Source of the DNA: Trametopsis cervina | Taxonomy: Eukaryota; Basidiomycota; Agaricomycetes; Polyporales; Irpicaceae | NCBI GenBank assembly: GCA_022385755.1 | Contig: MU278364.1 | Location: 62,001 to 126,000 of the forward strand | Direction of reading: 5' to 3' | DNA: 64,000 nt | In this document: positions 58,877 to 64,000 of the stretch, one piece after another | How positions within the stretch are numbered: position 1 is the first letter of the stretch | Layout of the letters: every line of letters starts with the position of its first letter | Made by a program: the position numbers and the translations under genes | Notes under the pieces: model-generated | What the model was told of the DNA's origin: nothing | The model's database searches: none | What the model saw: the letters and a program-made list of their open reading frames with translations, nothing else

Positions 58877-60079
58877 ATGTCGTCCGGCACCGGTGCCAAT
58901 TCCAGGGTCCTCTCGCCGACCTCTCTGAGCTCGTCTTTCCACTACGTTACCGCCTCCGAGCGACACTCTGCAGACGCGAATGATTCCTCTGAAGACTCGT
59001 TTGGTAGCATTTCGGACGTGTCCACGTCCGACGACGACGAAATTGTGTGGTCCATTTCGGACTTGTCCTCTGCGGGCAACCCGCGCCAACCAGCGGCGTT
59101 ACGCTCCCCTGACATCCTGTCGGACGAAGAGTACATCGTACTCAGTCCACCTTTATCGCAGCCTCGGGGTGCCAACTCTAGCTCATCGAGCAGTGCCGGG
59201 TCCGTCACAGACAGCGGAGTGGAGGAATGGTCCGTCGGCTTGTCGGACGTGATGTCTAACTTGAATATCGACGACTCCGACCTTGATTCTGTCCGACCCA
59301 TATCCCAGGCCAGCTCGACCAGGAGACGACGAAGACGAGCCGGGCGCACCAGCGCCGCTGTATCCACTACCGCCCCCTTCGCCGCTCCGGTGCCACCCGT
59401 AACGACGCCGAAACCCAAGCGAAAGAATAGCAAGGCGAAAGTAAGCTCAGCTCCGGCTGCAGTTCCCGGTGCGAGTGCGCCGAAGAGCAAGAAGAAACCA
59501 AAGGCCGCCAAGGCGCGGCCGACTCCTGCCCGTGTAGCTCCGGAGACAACTGCAAAAGCGGGTTTGGGCGAACGGCCAATCCTCGATGATGTGTCAGAGG
59601 CGGGGACTGAGAAGACTGCAGCCTACGATGAGGCTGTGGAATATGTTTCTACGTCAGTTACACACTTCATCAGTGGTTGCGAATCTCATCAGTGCCTTTA
59701 TCTTTCTTTCAGGGTACTCTCCGCCACTGTCCCAGAGGCAAAGGCGAAGTCAAACCTCACCTTCCTACAAGCTCTGATCGTCGAGCTTGGACTTCTTACC
59801 ATACACTCGACTTCTCCAGACCAGTCGTTCTATCACCTGCCGAGCCTTCCCCGGTCTATGAAAGCAGCGAAAGCATTACTCAAATCGAACGTATTCCTGA
59901 ATGTCCGCGACTACCTCGATGTTCGGGGCAGGGGGCTGGATGCTCTACGAAACGTCATGCACCCGAGCCGCAAGGCATTGATCAAGGATCTCTCTCGCGG
60001 GAAAGGGCAAAGAAAGGTGCCGCGAGATTACGTCAAGAACACTGGCTTGGGAGTCCTGTTGGTAACGTGCTATCACTGA
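58877..60079 (+). CDS. Ser/acid-rich hypothetical protein with a basic linker and a C-terminal helical domain
   Basis: Not recognised by name. ATG at 58877, one intron at about 59653-59713 that keeps the frame, TGA at 60079, about 380 residues. The first 150 residues are Ser/Asp/Glu-rich with two SISD repeats (GSISDVSTSDDDE and WSISDLSS) and a third related WSVGLSDV; such acidic-aromatic patches resemble peptide-binding or activation motifs. A very basic middle (RRRRRRAGR, then KPKRKNSKAK and KSKKKPKAAKARP) looks like a nuclear localisation signal. The last 120 residues are predicted helical: NLTFLQALIVELGLL, LPSLPRSMKAAKALLKSNVF and LNVRDYLDVRGRGLDALRNV. It is probably nuclear; the function is unknown. 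Confidence 0.7.
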   Translation: MSSGTGANSRVLSPTSLSSSFHYVTASERHSADANDSSEDSFGSISDVSTSDDDEIVWSISDLSSAGNPRQPAALRSPDILSDEEYIVLSPPLSQPRGANSSSSSSAGSVTDSGVEEWSVGLSDVMSNLNIDDSDLDSVRPISQASSTRRRRRRAGRTSAAVSTTAPFAAPVPPVTTPKPKRKNSKAKVSSAPAAVPGASAPKSKKKPKAAKARPTPARVAPETTAKAGLGERPILDDVSEAGTEKTAAYDEAVEYVSTSVTHFISGCESHQCLYLSFRVLSATVPEAKAKSNLTFLQALIVELGLLTIHSTSPDQSFYHLPSLPRSMKAAKALLKSNVFLNVRDYLDVRGRGLDALRNVMHPSRKALIKDLSRGKGQRKVPRDYVKNTGLGVLLVTCYH

Positions 60080-60549
60080 GGCTGTTCGGTACTGCCTCCC
60101 CTCTGTTTCTTGTTTCTTGGTCTTCCAATCTCCGCCGATAACTCTTGCTATTCTTGTCATACCTTCGTTCGCCTCACGCATCTTGGTCATCCAGGATTTT
60201 ACTTGTTCTGCTTGGCAGCTGGAATACTTATTCTTGAGTCTCAAATTGTAGATTATGTTGCTTTCGTTTTCTCCCCGTCGTGTCGTATAGTTAACCTGTG
60301 AAATATTGTATTTGTAGATGCTTCCGACCTCTATTCACCTCGCCTAACGTTTTCAAATCTGCTTCGTACTCGTACCATGTATCGTGGGATGACGCATTCC
60401 CAATACGAAAGATCTTCGCTGTAGATATACAAGCATGCGATGATCTATCTCTTGCAGGCGGAAAACAAAACGTAATCTGTCATCGTGCTGAGCAACGGAT
60501 GTATTGGGGTACGACGCGAACAGCAGTGAGGCACAACGAAAATTAAACC
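60080..60549. other. Convergent intergenic region
   Basis: 470 bases of 3' flank for two convergent genes; no coding or RNA signal seen. Confidence 0.4.
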
Positions 60550-63500
60550 TTAAAGCAATGTGACGAAACTGTTGCCGCAGAAGAAACAACGTCGCGCGGC
60601 TTCGAGGAGATCCTCGACCAGCCAGCTCCGAGCGGCCGCGGGCAGCCAGGGAGTGGATTGAGAGCCTGGACGCGGAGGAAGGAAGGCCTTGCGGCTGCAT
60701 CCTATGCACGTGCGTACCATTGGCGTCGCCAGAACAAAGGACGTTACCGAGCATCGAACTATTGGCGCTGTTAGTAAAACAACTGAATGTGAGAGAATCA
60801 GAAAAACTTACGCCAACGGTGCCCGTTGGGACAGATTGCGGACTGAAGATCGAGGAACGGTATGAATGCGTTGCAAGCAGGACATAGTTCATCAAGATTT
60901 GATGTAGCAGCGTCTGGTATTGGCGCAACCTTCTCAACCACTGAATTTAGCGTCTCTGCTTCTGCTTTGATATGTTCCTCCCCTGTCATTGCCCCATGGA
61001 CTGCTAGTCGTCGTATAAACAGGATATCAGGTGCTGAGAGGCAGCAAGTTAGCAGTGGATATGATAAGACCAGTAATAAAGACACTCACAAGTGGCGGTG
61101 TGCATGACAACAGTAATATGTCGAATGAGGATGCTTAATACTCTGCACCATATAGTATGGAGTATTCGCGCAGTTACTTCATGAAAACGCTCTCTCAACT
61201 TCTCGTCCGAACAGTGATTCTGTACAATATCATCGACACAGGGGAGGCTCTGGACGAATAAATAAGACATACCTCACAAAAACCGGAGAGCGCAACTTTG
61301 AGCCGTTGAGAAAGAAGGCTAGAATCACCAAATATATGCGTCCTGAGACTACTCTGGAACTGACGACGGAGATCGACGCTAAAGTCGTCTTTCCATAGCT
61401 CCAGAGTAAGGTCTGGCCACGCTTCAGAAGAGTGAGAGTCTTCCAGGGTCTCCAAGATACCTTCAGCGAGTTCTGTCACTTTGCCGTGTTCATGAAGGCG
61501 AGTGAACACTCGTCTGAGTAAAGAAAATGGCATCTCGCCACTGGCTGCAATATGGGATTAGGATGGGCTCTCATGGCGTCCGTATAGCAAGTAGACTCAC
61601 TGCACGCAGCGTTGGTGATGATGTTTCCGACGTCCTTCAGTAACTCGGAGTCTGAAACACCGGGAAATAAGTGCGCCAGGACAACCTTGTTGGTATGTTG
61701 AGCTTCATGCTTGTAGTTGAAGTCGTTCGGCCGTAAAGCCCTGTACAGAAATCCTAGTCAGGAATACAGCTGCCGAAGAAATATTGTACGGACTCGTGGA
61801 TCCAGAGAAACGCAGAGTCGTCGTCGAAGCTTGTCATGCCATGCGTATAGTTCACATCTATGCGTTGGATATCTTCTTCCTCTACCGCAATAAAGTGTTG
61901 ACGAGCCACGACCGATAGCCTATGCGAGCTGAACTCATCAGAACCGTCGTCCGGACTCAACGAAGGCTCGGTAGAAATATTCTTGATGACATGGAAAGAG
62001 CCGTCCGATAAAGAGACCACTAAAGCGTCTCGAGTCGCAATGTTTGCAAGGCCGGTGATGGGAGCCAGCGCGGTTGAACCGCTGGACACCTTTTGTGTCT
62101 TCAAGCGGATGTTCTTGACTCCGTCCCACAATCCTGAAGGGTCAGGTAGTCGCCAGAGGGTTAGGACGCCAGGTTTACCGAACACTAGAGTTGGCTAAAT
62201 CAAATCAGGAAAAAACCGCATACAACTCAAGAGGCATGACCTACCCTATCAAGGTTTATCCAACGTAGTGCACTCGTACATCGCCTTGTTGGGTGGCATA
62301 CAGTACTCAAATTCTCATGGGAGACATCCAAGTCAAATTCCTGGGAGAAGCTTGGAGACGAGCTCGATTGAACAAGCGTTTGGGTTATTTTGAAGACCAC
62401 GATTGCACCATTCGAGATGCCACACGCAAGGAGTGCTTCAGCTGCAGATTACGGATTAGGATCAGGTCAATGAGACATATACGGCGCTGCTTACATGTCC
62501 CTGACTCCCCCGGCGTCCAGAAACTCCATGCAAGATGCGTGATCCTCTCATTGGAGACCTCAATTACAGATACATGAACCATCACAGAGTCTCCCCCATT
62601 CTGTAACCTACAGCGTATCAGTCGTCGCAAGCACTCTACAAAACACCGCACTCACCGCATAAGATTCACGGTTCCCGCGCGAGTCCCTACGGCTAACAGC
62701 GAAGAGTCGATGTCCAGGACGGGAGTGAGTCGGAAGTCAGCTATCGGAGACCATGCAATGCCTTTGAGATTGTTCTCAGATACGCATTCTTGTCAACACC
62801 CGGTACAAACATACTGGTGGCTTGTTTGCGTAGCGTGCGAGACAAAGTGGGGTTTCGTACGTCCTCAGCGACAACAATATCGTCGATCACTGACGCAAGG
62901 ACACCGAGCAGTCCGCCTAACTGAAGGTCGTGTCAATAATAGCAAGCAGCTATTGCATAGATCTTACCTTCTGCCATATCCCGGTGATATGGTTCTTGAT
63001 CGATTTATACAAAAAGACTTCCATGTTGGAGTCAAGGGCAGCGACAATGCTTCTAAACAATCTTGTCAGAGGCTATTATTCTCAATACAGTGAACATACC
63101 CTGAGTCTCCAGTGATATTGCTGGGTGAACATGCCACCGCAATAAAACTGACATCAATGAATCCTAGGGACACGGCCCCCCAGTCTGTATGCGCTCAATA
63201 ACGCAGTCTCTGGTATGAAGTCGGCTCTCCTTCACCTTGACATTCCATCGCCCATTGGTAAGGCTCCCTAGTTTTATCCCATTCGATCATGGTGTGGAAC
63301 CATTCAACAGAATTCTCAGCATTGGGGCGGAAGCTCTTGCCATGAGCTTGCTTCAACACAGAGGACGGTTCGACGGCGATCCCCAGCTGTGGTGTCTGTT
63401 TCAAACATATTTAGTACAATGTGAAAAATAAATGCAGAGTTCGCACCAAGATTACTATTGACTTTCGGGTAGGTAGAATTATCTGGCCGTCTGCTGACCA

Positions 63501-63584
63501 TTGCAAACAACCCTCTGAAGGAAACGTCGATGTGGCAGGAAGGGAGAGTGCTGTTAATACGGCATGGGATGGTTCTGTGGGCAT
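60550..63584 (-). CDS. Transcription factor IIIC 90-kDa subunit (TFIIIC delta-like)
   Basis: Subunit of TFIIIC, which binds the internal promoters of tRNA genes for RNA polymerase III. Many exons on the minus strand, ATG at 63584 (MPTEPSHAVLTALSL) and TAA at 60550. The N-terminal beta-propeller part has FPSEGCLQWSADGQIILPT and ILTPQLGIAVEP, then GFIDVSFIAVACSPSNITGD near 63.1 kb, with further propeller text around 62.1 kb (PGVLTLWRLPDPSGLW). The C-terminal putative zinc-finger domain typical of this subunit is clear: CPACNAFIPF, CPNGHRW, an intron, then RCSVTSFVL, CIGCSRKAF and, at the very end, RRCFFCGNSFVTLL. The propeller and the terminal zinc domain together identify the family. Some middle exon borders (61.2-62.9 kb) were not fully resolved. 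Confidence 0.85.
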
Positions 63585-63875
63585 GCTTTCTATTCAGCCG
63601 GCATTAGTGAGTTGCGGCAGGGAGTAGTCCCACAACATACCTATAGAAGCACTGTGCAACCGCCTTCAGCACATAGAGCGTTCTCAATACCAGGTGTACT
63701 ACACGCGACCAGGTGGTGAAGCTTCAAAGTCGCGTCGCCTGCCCCGGGAATCTTCAGCCACAGGCGCGTTTCGACTCCGATCGAACCGCGACGCGCAACG
63801 CGACCTCACCTCTAACTCGGACATCGTGTTGAGCCACGCGTGCAGAGCCGCTGTCCGTCGTAGATATTACCACAA

Positions 63876-64000
63876 ATGACAGTATGTGATGAATCCAATC
63901 AACACTATGGATGCTTACAGACCTTGCACAACGCAGGACTTAACGTACTGTTACCTGCACATGACCGATCGGGACCTAGAGGTTTTAGACACGGTAGGGA
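63876..64000 (+). CDS. Possible 5' end of a gene running off the right edge
   Basis: A 6-base first exon (ATGACA, 63876-63881) followed by GTATGT...TTACAG and a second exon from about 63922 gives MTTLHNAGLNVLLPAHDRSG and then PRGFRH before a GTAGGG donor at the edge. The splice sites are good and the text looks coding. The product cannot be named from so few residues. It is divergent from the TFIIIC gene. Confidence 0.35.
   Translation, partial: MTVCDESNQHYGCLQTLHNAGLNVLLPAHDRSGPRGFRHGR

Noticed and set aside
40184..63584. Functional clustering of RNA polymerase III genes (RPC82 and TFIIIC90 in one window)
   Set aside because: They lie about 18 kb apart with unrelated genes between; chance proximity is the simpler explanation.
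1..64000. tRNA genes, CRISPR arrays, transposases and reverse transcriptases
   Set aside because: I looked by eye for tRNA B-box-like GGTTCGANTCC, spaced direct repeats and conserved transposase or RT motifs on both strands and found none convincing; a tRNAscan and repeat search would settle it.

Overview
This window looks like nuclear DNA of a mushroom-forming basidiomycete (Agaricomycetes). Genes are split by many introns, mostly 45-80 bases, with GT/AG ends. The housekeeping genes have fungal architectures (Hrq1 helicase, Spt16, RPC82, histone H1, Gds1-type winged helix, Jsn1-type PUF protein, Fmp25-type RCC1 protein, TFIIIC 90-kDa subunit). No tRNA, rRNA, CRISPR or recognisable transposase or reverse transcriptase was seen. 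All exon models were read by eye from frame, splice sites and phase; none is backed by transcripts.

Layout. (1) 1-4156: the HRQ1 helicase (minus strand, 3' end cut by the window edge) and a small divergent gene. (2) About 4.2-29.9 kb: an accessory island. Its left half holds four genes of an unnamed small-protein superfamily as two divergent pairs in tandem (5551-6187 minus / 8360-9418 plus; 9684-10323 minus / 12164-13160 plus). Next comes a divergent O-methyltransferase / cystathionine-gamma-synthase-like pair (13761-18196). Three MIF-type tautomerase genes follow (19779-24619), then an alpha/beta hydrolase and a fifth member of the small-protein superfamily (27022 to about 28122). (3) 29.9-43.7 kb: a conserved core with SPT16, a degenerate acyl-CoA-synthetase-like membrane protein, a very acidic protein, RPC82 of RNA polymerase III and linker histone H1. 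(4) 44.5-45.8 kb: an unrecognised multi-exon locus. (5) 46.1-64 kb: a transcription factor carrying both a Gds1 winged helix and an APSES/KilA-N-like domain, an RRM+PUF RNA-binding protein, a small conserved protein divergent from an Fmp25-like RCC1 protein, a Ser-rich/basic hypothetical protein, the TFIIIC 90-kDa subunit, and the first exons of a gene running off the right edge.

How the genes relate. The core genes serve DNA repair, chromatin (Spt16, H1), RNA polymerase III transcription (RPC82, TFIIIC90), mRNA control (PUF) and mitochondria (Fmp25-like). The island differs: it is rich in tandem duplications and in enzymes typical of specialised metabolism. The most novel items are the tandemly duplicated divergent gene pair of unknown function, the MIF gene triplet, the apparently catalytically dead ANL-family protein, and the Gds1-WH/APSES two-domain factor.
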